64,000 bases of DNA from Candidula unifasciata (GCA_905116865.2 CAJHNH020005968.1:30001-94000), one strand, 5' to 3'. Shown: positions 11,399-22,475, counted from the stretch's first letter. The notes: generated by a model not told the origin, from the letters alone. Program-made: numbers and translations.

Positions 11399-12387
11399 AG
11401 CAAAAGAAACCTGGAAACGAAACAAAACATTCCGCACAATGCTAGCGGCAGGTCTGACGTCATTTCAATTTTTTCCGTTTGTTGTTCTTGTCGCGTTGAT
11501 TACTGTACTTCTTTGTGGAATTGTCTTATTTAATTGTTCTCCGTTGTTTGTTGATAAAGACGTTAATGAAAACGTACTCGTGGCATATACTCTACTTTGA
11601 CTTCCGTCGAAATTCGTAGTTGCTTCACTTCATATTGCACAACAGCTCGATAACATTGTCTGAATGGCGGCGTCCAACGTTTCCCTTTTTTACTACCTCA
11701 GACTGTGTTTGTATATCAAGGATACAGAGAACATGGAACTTATAGGCACTTATATAAGGTGCGAAGAAGAAGAAGTTGTATCACAGAGAAAGAGTTGAGA
11801 AACTGGTGGTGCGGTGTGCACGAAGCCGTGCTGTGAACCGGGTGTTACACAAAATGGCTGCGTGGTCAAAGCTGGAGGTCTCACAAGGACGCGGGCCGGT
11901 GCGGTGCTGCAATGCAACTTTGCCAAATAACAATGGCCTGGCCCCGTATGTGGGTCACTAGGCTATAGTCCCGAGCGTGGCCTGGCTGTCCTCACATGAC
12001 TACCGCTGGCTGGCTGGGGTCTGTGCTGGCCCGGCGAGTTTATGCCACTCCACCTGTCTACCTATATTTGTGCATACGGTCCGGGTCTGCACCAAGAATG
12101 CAGTGCTAGGTGCTAAAGGCCGGGCTGTACAGTTGAATAGGTTAGGCCTTAGCCGCGGCTAGGCTTGTGCTAAGGCTGGTCACGCTATCGCCGTTGCTTC
12201 CCGTCCAAGGCCTGGCTTTATGTTACTCACATGTGTTGTTGGCGGGTAGATCAGCCAGGCTGAATCGCTGTAAGTGCTGTACAGCGTACAAGCAAGGACA
12301 GCTGTTGAACAGGGACGGACAACTCTTGCTGCACAAACAAGAGGGCTAGTACTATTCGGGGTGTTGAAATATATCGAATACAGTTAT
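11397..12387. other. No recognised gene; GC-richer at 11790-12340
   Basis: Short 60-codon frames only. The GC-richer part has no CpG-island-like density or splice-bounded exon that I can defend. Confidence 0.55.
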
Positions 12388-12668
12388 CTCCCCAAGTGGG
12401 TTCCGGGGCCCAGTGAGAGAAAAGAATAAACATGTGGTCCCTCCCAAACAAGCATGTCGTAAAGGCGACTAATTAGAGTGTTTTCTTTGCAGTAGGAGGG
12501 CATTTGCCCGAGAGGCGAGGAACCAAAAGTCTGCATACACATAACATAGGTTTGTTAAACAGATGTGCATCAACAATTACAATTCTGTAACAAATCCAAC
12601 GTCCAGAGTTTACAGATGGTAAACAGAAGACTAAGAGGAAGATGGTGAAGCAGAAGAAAAAGAAGAAT
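12388..12668 (+). mobile_element. Family A SINE-like repeat, copy 5
   Basis: Starts CCCCAAGTGGGTTCCGGGGC, continues through AAGCATGTCGTAAAGGCGAC, with a diverged 3' part and an AGAAGAAAAAGAAGAA tail. Confidence 0.75.
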
Positions 12669-13164
12669 GTAGGCAGAAGTGATGGGCTCACCCAAACCTG
12701 CATGGACCTTAGCTACCTGAGTTCGGCTCACCTTTACATGCAGTAAGAACGTGTTTTGTTGCGGCAAAAACTCCCATATATTATTTATCATCATTATTTT
12801 CGTCTCATCTCCGCCACGACGAACAGACAGTCGCATGCGAAAGAGGTTTATATATGTAGAATCTTCCAGTGCTTGTTCTGCATGTCCACCTGTCTGTCTG
12901 TGTGTGTGCATGGTTGTACCTCTGTCTGTTAGTTAGCTAGTCTGTATTTCTATCCTTCTAGCTGACATGTGACTTAGAGGTTAGTGAATCAGTTTCACAA
13001 TTCCACAGTAAAAAGGTAAAGTCCACAGTACTCGACATAAACAAGTTCGATAAGTGTGTCACAGACGGGCTTTGGAAAATCTATGCTCATGACAGTCAGA
13101 CTGTCATACGAGAGTCACACCGTGGGAGATATTTGATGATGGGAAAAGGGGGGAGGGGACTTAC

Positions 13165-13291
13165 TCTGTAATATTTCCAAAGACAGGAAGTACGCTGCAG
13201 CCAACCCTGGTTGTGGATATGGCACAAAGTACTGTTTAAATCTCATCTTCAGAAAATCTGTCGATAAGTCCGCCTTCAGCTTCTGGACCAT
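13165..13291 (-). CDS. Candidate unrecognised exon, minus strand
   Basis: Read on the minus strand, this piece has 42 clean codons from an ATG at 13291 (MVQKLKADLSTDFLKMRFKQ, then YFVPYPQPGLAAAYFLSLEI, then LQ), followed by CAGA/GTAAGT, a near-consensus splice donor at 13165/13164. Possible acceptor AGs lie at 13293 and 13295, just upstream of the ATG, so it may be either a first coding exon or an internal one. Composition is ordinary and protein-like, unlike the repeat-driven frames around it. I do not recognise the family. No partner exon was identified nearby. It could also be a fragment of a transposon gene. Confidence 0.35.
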
Positions 13292-13736
13292 ACTCTCACA
13301 CACAGTAAGGTGTAGGTAGGTGCCACACCAGGTCGCTTAAAGACATTTCCTGTTGTCCTTCGTGAGTCATCTAAGTGTGTCATGTTCTGGCGTGCCTGGT
13401 TCCCAGCTCATAAGTACCCCCCCCCCCCACCCACACCCATCCCGCTATCTCGGCTTCTGTCAGACGATCGGTACCTCCCCTCCGGACTGATACTTAAAAG
13501 TTTACCCCACTGAGCTTAAACAAATCTCAATCTGGGTGGCATATATTCCGTTGAGCCTCGCAAGAGGTTATAATTAGGACACCCCTCACGGCTACAATCG
13601 TTGAGAAAACCCGAGAAGAAGAAACTAGAAGGGTTTTAAACCTAAACTCGCACGGGCATAGAAATAAAAGTAGACCCCCACCCCCACCCCCTCTACCCAA
13701 AAAAACATGGAGAAGGGAACTAGAAAGTGAAGTTTA

Positions 13737-13900
13737 AAAAGATGGTAAGGACATCGGGTGTGGGCTGCATGCGACAGCAAGGGATAGGACCAAGTGGCAT
13801 GAGTTAGTTGAGGACCTATGCTCCACTGGGGGATAGAGGGAAGAAGAAGAAAAAGAAAAAAATGAAGAAGAAGAAGAATGAAGAGGAAAAAAAAAACCAG
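13737..13900 (+). mobile_element. LINE 3' terminus with (GAA/A)n tail
   Basis: The translation TARDRTKWHELVEDLCSTGG ends in a stop near 13835 and runs straight into a GAAGAA/AAAA-rich tail to about 13900. The same C-terminus and tail arrangement recur at 15838-15945 and 37510-37620 (both minus) and in the LINE ending at 18000. Confidence 0.7.
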
Positions 13901-14699
13901 AAGGAGAACCGTGTAACACAGTCACCGTGGAGGTTAAGACCCCTGGCTTCAGTGGCAGGAGGAGAGTCGTTTGATGGTCTTCAGTGGACACTTTCCAGTC
14001 TGCGATAAACCGGCACCACTCCCACGAGCCTGTGTGGGACGAGACAAAGCGCATATTGATAAGCAAACAGAAGCTAACGACGATGTCAGTTTTAACGGCT
14101 TGTGACGCGTATAGATTTATAGAATCATACCTTTCTCTTCTGTCTCTACAGCCACTCCCTCATCGCTGGCATTTGCAAGGGAAGATTTGTCTTATTATAG
14201 AAATTAGCTGGTTGAGGTGAAGTTACGAAATCGGTCCATGGAGTGGTGAATCAATGATAGACCTCTGTGTGTGTGTGTTCACTTTTTAGCTGGAATGTCT
14301 ACCGTTTGTTCTTGTTCCGTGACTCATTGTCTGTCACTTTTAAATCAATTTTTATTATTTCTTTTCGGTGTGTCTTATTGGACACACAGGAAATAGGGTG
14401 TGTAGGAGGGGCTGTGATGGCGTCCTAGTTTTTCTATTTTCTAACCAGGATCTGGTACAGTCCCCAGCTGTGAAAGGATTCGGCTCTGGGGTCGGCCCAG
14501 CCTTATGCAGTGTGCTGCAGATAGTTGTATCGGATTTCTTAGGAAACGAAAGGTGATAAAAATTATCATTGTGATTATCCTGTGGTCCAGAATATCATCA
14601 GTCACCATCAGGTGCCTTGCCGACTGGCATGACCGATCGATCGTATTTCTGTATCTTGCGATTTACAGAAGCGGCTGACTAGATACAATTTGTCTGGAA

Positions 14700-15055
14700 G
14701 AATTCTTACTCATCATCATCATGGTGTGCATTACCAGTAAGCCTAGGCTGCCAAGTTTTTGAGCCTCACGCGATCACCAGAATCACGGATCGTGTCATTG
14801 TTCTTGTCTCACCCCATCCGTATGACGAAACATTTCAGATATTCACCTCGTTGCCTTCCTCATGCTCTCTTGCCATCAATCTTGCCAGTTGTTGCCAAGG
14901 TCTCGAGTCTGTTGATTCTCATAACATGTCTGAACAACGTTGTTGCAGCCTGGTCTAATACTTTCAATCGGTTTACGACTTCCATCTGTCTCCAGCATGG
15001 TTGTTTCGTTGTTTTTTTTTTTTTTTCCCAAACATTCTCTGATATTGTGTACATT
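14700..15055 (-). mobile_element. LINE C-terminal remnant, interrupted by a SINE on its upstream side
   Basis: The minus-strand translation includes LFRHVMRINRLETLATTGKI, then DGKRA with a stop, then GRQRGEY, the same C-terminal LINE domain as at 8915 and 30150. A poly-A run (about 15014-15026 on the minus strand) sits inside it. The family B SINE at 15069-15337 is inserted just upstream. Confidence 0.6.
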
Positions 15056-15068
15056 CTTCTTCAGATTC

Positions 15069-15337
15069 GGGAGTCGCCGTGGCAGAGCGGCTAGACGCGC
15101 ACCGCGGATCGGAAGGTCGTGGGTTCGCTCCCTGGTGGAGACGGACTTTTCTTCAAAAATGACCTTGGCTCCCAGGTCGACCCAGCCTTGAGTGGGTACC
15201 GGGTGCAATCCCGGGAAGTAGAGGCGGCCGGCGTGATGCTGACCACATCACCCATCTTGTGCCGTTGGTCTATAAAAATATAGGTCTAGCCCTATATGCC
15301 CTATACGCCTAAAGGCGTGGAAAGGGTCCTTTACTTA
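15069..15337 (+). mobile_element. Family B SINE, intact with 13-bp target-site duplication
   Basis: The tRNA-like head has an A box (GTGGCAGAGCGGCTAGACG) and a B box (GGGTTCGCTCC), both RNA polymerase III internal promoter elements. The body contains GAGGCGGCCGGCGTGATGCT then GACCACATCACCC, and the tail GGTCTAGCCCTATATGCCC with GGCGTGGAAAGGGTCC. It is flanked by identical CTTCTTCAGATTC at 15056-15068 and 15338-15350, a target-site duplication that marks a recent LINE-driven insertion. Confidence 0.9.
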
Positions 15338-15837
15338 CTTCTTCAGATTCACATCTCTGGCGCGACTTAATGGGTTTTTGTTTTTATCGTATTGTCCAAG
15401 TCTCACATACATATATTCACTGTTATCATTTCTTGTTTGTCTAAGTTTTCCTCTGTGCGCATTGTCCTAACATTCTGTGTCTAAATGTGTACAATATTCG
15501 AAGTTTTGCACACAGTTACCACCTGGTAACAGTCTGCAGTCACCTGGTGCGCACGTCACACCCTAGCGGGCGATTCTGCAGCCATGGAGCACCTAGAGCT
15601 GTTTATCTGAAGATTTGTGCGTTGTGAAATCATCATAATTATTCTGTGTATTTTGTAGAAGATAGTTTGCCATTGTCACGGCAGTGTGGTCTTCTGCTTA
15701 CACCCGGAGACCTTGAGATCAAGACCAGCAACCGTCTGTCGTCTGCTCCTGGGATATTTACAATCCTGGTATCACCCCATTGGTTTATAAAATAGCGTAA
15801 ATTCTCTGCAGCGTTCGCTTGGACCTTGTCGTTACTC

Positions 15838-15945
15838 TCCACCGGACTCCTCTTCTGTTTCTGCCTTTCTGACCCCAATAGAGCATAGGCCTTCAACCAT
15901 CTCACAAGTCGTTCTGTAGTTCGCTGTCGCATGCAGCCAACTTAT
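15838..15945 (-). mobile_element. LINE 3' remnant, diverged
   Basis: The minus strand reads TANYRTTCEMVEGLCSIGVR followed by KAETEEE, a diverged version of the TARDRTKWHELVEDLCSTGG terminus seen at 13737. It directly precedes the larger LINE on the opposite strand. Confidence 0.5.
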
Positions 15946-15969
15946 TTCTCTTTGTGTCTTTTACGGTTG

Positions 15970-18000
15970 GTTACTATGCTTAGTATTGCAGAAGAATTAT
16001 GTGGAAAACGGAAGAGTGGAAACAGACGGGTAAATAACAAATATTCACCTTGGTGGTGCGAAGAAGTAAAAGAAGCAATTAAAAAGAAAAAAGACATATA
16101 AACAGTGGATAAAATCAAAGAAAGAAGAAGATTATATAAATTAAATCAAAGAAAGAAGAAGATTATATAAACTATAGACTGCAAAGGAGAGAAACCAACA
16201 GGAGTGTCAAGAAAGCAAAACAAGCATCCTGGGAACGGTGAGTCACTAGCATAAAATGAGAAAACAGCCAGCAGAAAAATTTTCAAAGTAGTTAAAAATA
16301 TGCGGAAAAGAGATGAGAGCTACAACCCCACTGAAATAATTAATGATAAGACAGGAAGGCCATTGATAGATCCACCCGAGATAGCAGAAAGATTGAGGGA
16401 ATACTTCAATGAGCTCTTTAATCCTCTAGGAGATCATCAGGAAAGAACAACTGAAGAGCACAGAGCAACAGTGTTAGAACCACACATACTAATGGATGAA
16501 ATAGAAAAAGTCATTAAACAGTCTCCCAAATATAAAGCACCAGGAGCTGATAGATTACCAACAGAAATAATTCAAGCAGCAGGTGAAAGCAGCATCAGAT
16601 GGCTTCACAGAATATTCAATGCAGCATGGGTACAACAAACGGCCCCTATTGATTGGCAACATGCAATAGTTATACCATTGTGGAAGAACAAAGGAAGCAA
16701 ACGAGAATGCGGTCAATATCGAGGCATCTATCTTTTAAGCCATGTTGGCAAAATGTATGCCAAGATAATAGAAACAAGACTGAGACCAGTGATAGAACCA
16801 CAGCTGGCAGAAGAACAGATGGGATTTAGGAGAAATAGAAGCTGCACAGATGCAATCTTCACACTTAAACAGTTAATAGAAAAGAACATTGAATACAATA
16901 AGAACTTTTTTGTGGCATTCGTAGACCAGGAGAAGGCATTTGACAGAGTCGACAGACAATTATTATGGAAAGTAATGGCAAGATATGGAGTAAGCGAACA
17001 CCTCATCGAAGTGTGCAAAAGTTTATACAGGGATTGTAGAAGTGTAGTTAGAATAAATCAGGGAACATCGCATCCTTTCACAGTGACATCTGGAGTAAGA
17101 CAGGGGTGTGTCTTATCACCACTGCTGTTTATCACCTACATCGACAGTATATGCAAGAATGCCAAGCCCATGAATGAAGATCTTAGTAAGATCAACGAAT
17201 TACTCTTTGCAGATGACCAGGCCTTGATAGCAGATACAGCCATGAAATTGCAACAACATCTAACATCCGTGAATGAAGAATGTAAAACAAATAATATGAG
17301 AATCAACACTGAAAAGACAGAAGTAATGTCAATAGGAAAAAAGAAGACAGATCTAAACATAGCAATAGAATACAAAGGCATTAAACAGGCATCTGAGTTT
17401 AAATATCTGGGAACTACATTTACCGAAGATGGGAAATTGGATAAAGAAATTAACATTAGATGCATTAAAGCAAACCAATTATTGGGACAGCTATCCCCCC
17501 CCCCCTCTTACAGCATAAGACAATCCCAATCAGCACAAAGAGAATTCAAAGCATATTTATTCAAACTCTGTGCTAACAGTGCCAGACATGGTCACTCACA
17601 ACAAACTATAAAAGAAAATTAGTAACCACGGAAATGATATGTCTGAAAAGGGCTGTAGAAGTGACCATAAGAGATAAGATCAGGAATGAGATCATAAGAG
17701 AACAAGTCGGCACAGAAACAATTATGGATTACATACAAAGACAGCAAGTGAAATGGTTTTCCCACTTAAAGAGAATGCCTTGTGACACCATACCATACAA
17801 AGCATACATGGAAAGAGAAGAAGGTCGTAGAGCAAGAGGTAGACCAAGAACAAGATGGAAGGATAACATCAGAGAAACTCTACAACAGCACAATGTGCCT
17901 ATGGTCGAGGCAGCCAGAAGAGCTAGAAACAGAACCTTATATCTCCCTCGACACCCACAGCGGTAAAAGACGAAGTGAAGAAGAAGAAGAAGACAGTTGG
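15970..18000 (+). mobile_element. 5'-truncated non-LTR retrotransposon (LINE) with reverse transcriptase
   Basis: The element starts with a degraded linker (around 15985-16290, including a WWCEEVKEAIKKKK-like stretch then a stop), continues through a long reverse transcriptase frame and ends with the C-terminal domain at 17966 followed by a short (GAA)n tail around 17978-17993. No endonuclease domain is seen upstream, so the 5' part is missing. The linker contains a 29-bp direct duplication (16112-16140 and 16143-16171). The 3' end, a C-terminal basic segment then (GAA)n, is shared with other LINE 3' remnants in the window. Clade assignment is left open. Confidence 0.9.
16300..17966 (+). pseudogene. 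LINE reverse transcriptase ORF, frameshifted
   Basis: The first frame (16300-17622, 440 codons) holds the RT core: a KAPGADRLPTEII segment (about residues 79-91), RGIYLLSHVGKMYAKII (141-157), motif A FVDQEKAFD with catalytic Asp near 209, motif B GVRQGCVLSPLLF (265-277) and the catalytic box as FADD (303-306) instead of the usual YADD. Sense is lost after LLGQLSP, at a run of nine C (about 17497-17505). The homologous C-terminal domain reappears in another frame from about 17580 to a stop at 17966 (VKWFSHLKRMP, then GRRARGRPRTRWKDNI). At least one further indel lies near 17570-17580. Non-functional as it stands. Confidence 0.9.
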
Positions 18001-18126
18001 TTGCTTTTCGTAGCTATTGTTTTTGCGGGATGGGGTAGCCAACCTCATGTCCAACCCTTAGTCGCCTCTTACGACATGCCTTGTAGGGTGCAGTGTTACT
18101 ATTCTTCGCTTCCAGTGAGGGCCCCG

Positions 18127-18759
18127 GTGATACAAGGCGGTAGGAGTTTTGTACTCTACAAACTATCCCCAGTGATACAAGGGCGGTAGGAGTTTTGTAC
18201 TCTACAAAGTCTCCTCAGTGATACAAGGGCGGTAGGAGTTTTGTACTCTACTAAGTATCCCCAGTGATACAAGGGCGGTAGGAGTTTTGTACTCTACAAA
18301 GTATCCCCAGTGATACAAGGCGGTAGGAGTTTTGTACTCTACAAAGTATCCCCAGTGATACAAGGCGGTATGAGTTTTGTACTCTACAAAGTATCCCCAG
18401 TGATACAAGGGCGGTAGGAGTTTTGTACTCTACAAAGTATCCCCAGTGATACAAGGGCGGTAAGAGTTTTGTACTCTACAAAGTATCCCCAGTGATACAA
18501 GGGCGGTAGGAGTTTTGTACTCTACAAAGTATCCCCAGTGATACAAGGGCGGTAAGAGTTTTGTACTCTACAAAGTATCCCCAGTGATACAAGGGCGGTA
18601 GGAGTTTTGTACTCTACAAAGTATCCCCAGTGATACAAGGCGGTATGAGTTTTGTACTCTACAAAGTATTCCTAGTGATACAAGGGCGGTAGGAGTTTTG
18701 TACTCTACAAAGTATCCCCAGTGATACAAGGGCGGTAAGAGTTTTGTACTCTACAAACT
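18127..18759. repeat. Tandem array, 46-bp unit (about 14 copies)
   Basis: Unit GTGATACAAGGGCGGTAGGA, GTTTTGTACTCTACAAAGTA, TCCCCA. Copies are more than 90 percent alike, with one-base G deletions in some. The first unit abuts a GAGGGCCCCGG motif like that of family A. Confidence 0.95.
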
Positions 18760-19154
18760 CTCCACACCCGCCCAGCTTCTACGCTCTGTCTTATCTTGAT
18801 GTTGGGTGTCCGTAATTCACTTTTATACTTAGTCACAGCACTATCATCATCCAGGTACCGCCTCCGCAATGTAGGTTAGCCTTGATATGTCTCGAAGACT
18901 CTGTCTCAAGTCTGTTGCAGACTTCTTAGACTGCTGTTCGTCCATCTCTTGAGGTTACCCGCCCACTCTTATCGCTGTCTACCTCTTTCTGTTATGCTTG
19001 CAGCTATTCCCTTTACCATATTTATAATACTTTTATATCGGCGAATGAATAGTACGTTACGTAATGAAATCGTCCGTGGACATAGAGATGTTAGCTAATA
19101 AATATGTATAGGTAAATACTGTCGATATCGTGTTGTGCTTGATTATTATTTCAT

Positions 19155-19329
19155 GTGTGTGTGAGTGTGTATATGTGTGTATGTGAGTGTGTCTGTGTGT
19201 GTGTGGAGGAGAGAAGGGTGTTTTATGTTGGAGGTGGGTCCGTTTCTGCAACCGTGTGTGTGTGTGTGTGTGGAAGAAGGAAGGCTGTTTCATGTTGAAG
19301 GTGGGTCTATTTCTGCGACCGGGTGTGTT

Positions 19330-19406
<77 letters not shown>

Positions 19407-19432
19407 GTGTGTGTATGTGTGTGTGCGCGCGC
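19155..19432. repeat. (GT)n and (TA)n microsatellite cluster
   Basis: GT-rich blocks (19155-19205, 19253-19272, 19322-19341), TA run (19342-19401) and GT/GC run (19403-19432). Confidence 0.93.
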
Positions 19433-19486
19433 GGGCCTTTGGAGGATCAGTGTGCGGGTGGGTCAATGTCAGTATGCTAGTGTGCT

Positions 19487-19612
19487 GGTGGGTCCGTGTC
19501 ATTGTGTGGGTGAGTCCGTGTCATTGTATGGATGGGTCCCTGCCATCGTGTTGGTGGGTCCGTGTCATTGTGTGGGTGGGTCAGTGTCATTGTGTGGGTG
19601 GGTCCGTTTCTG
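19487..19612. repeat. Tandem array, 22-bp unit (about 6 copies)
   Basis: Degenerate copies of GGGTGGGTCCGTGTCATTGT GT. Two longer diverged blocks (about 19205 and 19275) share GTTGGAGGTGGGTCC-type sequence. Confidence 0.75.
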
Positions 19613-19639
19613 TGACCGGCGTGTGTATGTGCTCCCCGG

Positions 19640-19759
19640 TTATGGGAGATATTTCTGGAGAAACCTGCCCCTTTGACGACATAATACCAGCAGTAGCACC
19701 ACGGCCAGGCCGAGACACGGGATGCAGCCCACCATATACCCAGATCGTGACCATGGCGG
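19640..19759 (-). CDS. Candidate terminal exon with a transmembrane segment, minus strand
   Basis: On the minus strand a plausible acceptor (ACTGACAG, preceded by a TG/CT-rich tract) is followed by 39 codons and TAA. The peptide has a hydrophobic run (YMVGCIPCLGLAVVLLLVLC) and then a basic tail (RQRGRFLQKYLP), the layout of a single-pass membrane protein's last exon. A competing reading in another frame starts at a strong Kozak context (GCCGCCATGG) at 19754. Neither reading is recognised and no partner exon was found. The hydrophobic run may be chance in GC-rich DNA. Confidence 0.2.
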   Translation of the reverse strand, partial: PPWSRSGYMVGCIPCLGLAVVLLLVLCRQRGRFLQKYLP

Positions 19760-20016
19760 CTGTCAGTTTTGAACCAGGCAGCGCCAGGTAGCAACAGCAG
19801 CAACAACCTCAGGCTTGTCCGGTGAGTCAGCACGTGATTACCGGATGAGTGAAGCGACTTGACTGCTCACGTTTGCCCCTCGGCCCAGCCTCGGTCTCCA
19901 CGCGATCTGTTGCAATCCTGTTTTTCCTTCTACCGTGCAGTTTCCCCGGCCTGGCTCGCACATCCCTCCCACCCCCTCTCTTGCAGTAATAGGTAATAGA
20001 AAATCGTGCAGTAGAT

Positions 20017-20085
20017 GTGGCCGAGTGGGTGTGGAATGCCAGAGGCTTCACCTATACTAGGTTGCTGGTTTAAATCTGTGTGATG
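20017..20085 (+). repeat. tRNA-like SINE head
   Basis: GATGTGGCCGAGTGGGTGTG (A-box like) and GCTGGTTTAAATCTGTG (B-box like), spaced as in a tRNA gene. No full cloverleaf is apparent, so a SINE remnant is more likely than a gene. Confidence 0.45.
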
Positions 20086-20398
20086 ACCAACTACCTACAT
20101 TCTTGTCTACATTGTATCTTCGCACACCGATCAGACAGTTTGATTCGTCGTCCTTCGCTTAGGCATTGAGAATGTGGTTGGAAATTCCGGGATGCCCAGA
20201 TCGATTCCAGCTGCAGGCGATTTGGAAGCAGACTGCTTCGCGTTGATTTCGAGAGTGGCATTGAAGGCGGACCTTTGAGTGGCAATGGCAAACTACTGAA
20301 CGTAAAATGTCCTAGTAAAATCACAAATAACCAGATAATGCTGGCGATGGATCCTGCAACGTCCAGTAAAGCAGATACGTCAGCACAGGAACCGCATG

Positions 20399-20510
20399 CG
20401 GCCCTTTGCAAGCACACATACGGCTCTTTGCAAGCACACATGCTGCTCTTTGCAAGCACACATGCGGCCCTTTGCAAGCACACATGCGGCTCTTTGCAAG
20501 CATACATGCG
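20399..20510. repeat. Tandem array, 22-bp unit (5 copies)
   Basis: Copies of CGGCTCTTTGCAAGCACACA TG. Confidence 0.9.
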
Positions 20511-20606
20511 ACTGACAAAAAAAAATAGTCTTCGATAATTTGAAATCAATTACTCCAATTCATTGTCATGTGTAGTCCTCGCGACGACCCAGTTGTACTC
20601 ATAGCT

Positions 20607-20868
20607 CTAAGGGGACTCTCAGTTTGACTAGCCTGCTGTAAAGGGGACTCTCAGTTTGACTAGCCTGCTGTAAAGGGGACTCTCAGTTTGACTAGCCTGG
20701 TGTAAAGGGGACTCTCAGTTTGACTAGCCTGGTGTAAAGGGGACTCTCAGTTTGACTAGCCTGGTGTAAAGGGGACTCTCAGTTTGACTATCCTGCTGTA
20801 AAGGGGACTCTCAGTTTGACTAGCCTGGTGTAAAGGGGACTCTCAGTTTGACTAGCCTGCTGTAAAGG
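20607..20868. repeat. Tandem array, 32-bp unit (8 copies)
   Basis: Copies of TAAAGGGGACTCTCAGTTTG ACTAGCCTGSTG, nearly identical. Confidence 0.95.
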
Positions 20869-20894
20869 GTACGTCGCTGCCTAATGTTGTAAAG

Positions 20895-21033
20895 ACAAAT
20901 GAGTCAGACCTGTGAAACGAATGATGTGCACGCAACGCTCAGTTTCTGGAACACGAGAGTCCAGAGGTGGACGAACAACCGGAACTTTCTGTCGGAGTTT
21001 ACAGCCGGTGTACGCGAAGAAGAAGAAAGACAA
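20895..21033 (+). mobile_element. Family A SINE-like repeat, copy 6 (5'-truncated)
   Basis: Retains the 3' half from GTGCACGCAACGCTCAG to TTTACAGCCGGTGTACGCGA and (GAA)n. Confidence 0.75.
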
Positions 21034-21792
21034 TACGAGTTGAGATGACGTGGAACCAGACGAAATTGGGCAGGGCAAGATTCGCTGAGACAATCTGAGT
21101 GTGAGTGTTAGATGATAAAAGACTGATAAAACAAGTGTAGGTGAGGTAAGGTGAGAGAGTGGAATATTTTACTGGACAAGACAATAGCAGATTGGATGAG
21201 ACGAGGCCAAAAGAGACTTGGAGAAACTAGATAAGACCAAACAGGAGCAGATATGATGAAGCAAGCTGACAAAGTAACTCGAGGCGATACAGGACAAAGT
21301 GATGATTAACGATACGAGAAGGGACGTGACAAGGCACGGCGGAAGACGAAAGTGTAACAAGATGACACAAGACTAAACAAGCCAAGATAGTTAGAAGATG
21401 GACATAAATACGTCACACAAGACACAATTCGACGAAAGGAGATGAACATATAGTCATAGGCAATGCGATAATTGAGACACTATAAACAAGACGAAATTAG
21501 ATTAAATAAGGCTTGTGCAGGTAAAAACTAGTTGTAAAAATACAAGATGAGCCCAAATAAACGACAATACAGTGAGTCAAGAAGATGAGAGATTAGATCT
21601 TTCTAGAGGTGTGAGGTTGTAGCTTCGCACCAGAACGTGCAGTCTGTATTCGGGGATGAGAGCTCTCTCTGGTCGTCTTGTGTTTTTGGCACAGACCTTG
21701 CTTTCTGGTGGTCAGCTACTGCCCTGGCCTCCGACCATACTCTAGGAGAGCGGGGGACAATAGTTGAAGACGATGTTCGTCTACCTCTGTCG

Positions 21793-22475
21793 TTTCTTCT
21801 TCTTCTTCTTCTTCTGCGTTCGATATCAGTCATGCTAAACATTGTGTCCCGTCTGGGTCACAAATAGGATTGTGCGTTTAAGGTCGCCACCGGTCCCCCA
21901 AAGCTTCTCTTGCAATGTGGCTCCTTTGGGCCAGATCCACAGTCTTTGCTGGGAGAGGTAAGGGCAGTACTGCAGTATGTGTTCAGGGGTTTGTCTTTCT
22001 GCTCCACAATCACAGGCAGCAGATTCTTTTATGCCTATCCTGTACAAGTGTGCTCGAAGACCACAGTGTCCAGTCCGAAGTCTAAGAATTGATGTTTGTT
22101 CTTTCCTGTTGAGTTTGTTTATGCTGTCACTCTCTGGTCTGTAATCTCCATTCTGCCTTCTCCACTCCCGCTTGAAAGACTGCTTTAGCGCTGTTTTGGT
22201 TTCCTTGTAGCTGTGTGGTGGATGAGGTTGTGGAAGATTACTCCCAGCTTTTGCCAACTCATCTGCTCTCTCATTTCCTTGAATACCACAGTGGGCTGGT
22301 ATCCACTGCAAGACCAGTTCTGCTTCCTTGGAGAGTAAGCCAATGTTGGTCCTTAGATCAGCAATTATTTTGTCTTGTTTTTTGCTGGATAGTGCTTGGA
22401 GAACAGACAATGAGTCGCTAAGTATAACAATTTGGTGCCCTCTGTGTTCTTGAGTGATCTGTCGTTTCAACTTTC
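21793..22475 (-). mobile_element. LINE 3' fragment with partial RNase H domain and (GAA)n tail
   Basis: A minus-strand frame from 22470 to a TAG at 21835. It has the C-terminal half of a retrotransposon RNase H: ILSDSLSVLQAL with an active-site Asp, then WIPAHCGIQGNERADELAKA with the His/Asn/Asp cluster. A Cys/His-rich tail follows (CDCGAERQTPEHILQYC), typical of Jockey/I-like LINEs. The N-terminal RNase H strands and the whole RT are absent; upstream the element runs directly into a (GA)n microsatellite. Only about 20 nt separate the stop from a (GAA)n tail at 21793-21815. The coding part is uninterrupted, suggesting a fairly young insertion. Confidence 0.88.

Noticed and set aside
15069..15150. 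Possible functional tRNA gene
   Set aside because: A and B boxes are good but the sequence continues into the family B SINE body and has target-site duplications; no sound cloverleaf was seen.
15639..15932. 97-codon minus frame
   Set aside because: It overlaps a LINE 3' remnant that reads better in another frame.
18127..18759. Regular repeats considered as a CRISPR array
   Set aside because: Units are contiguous with no unique spacers, and the genome is eukaryotic. The same applies to the other arrays.
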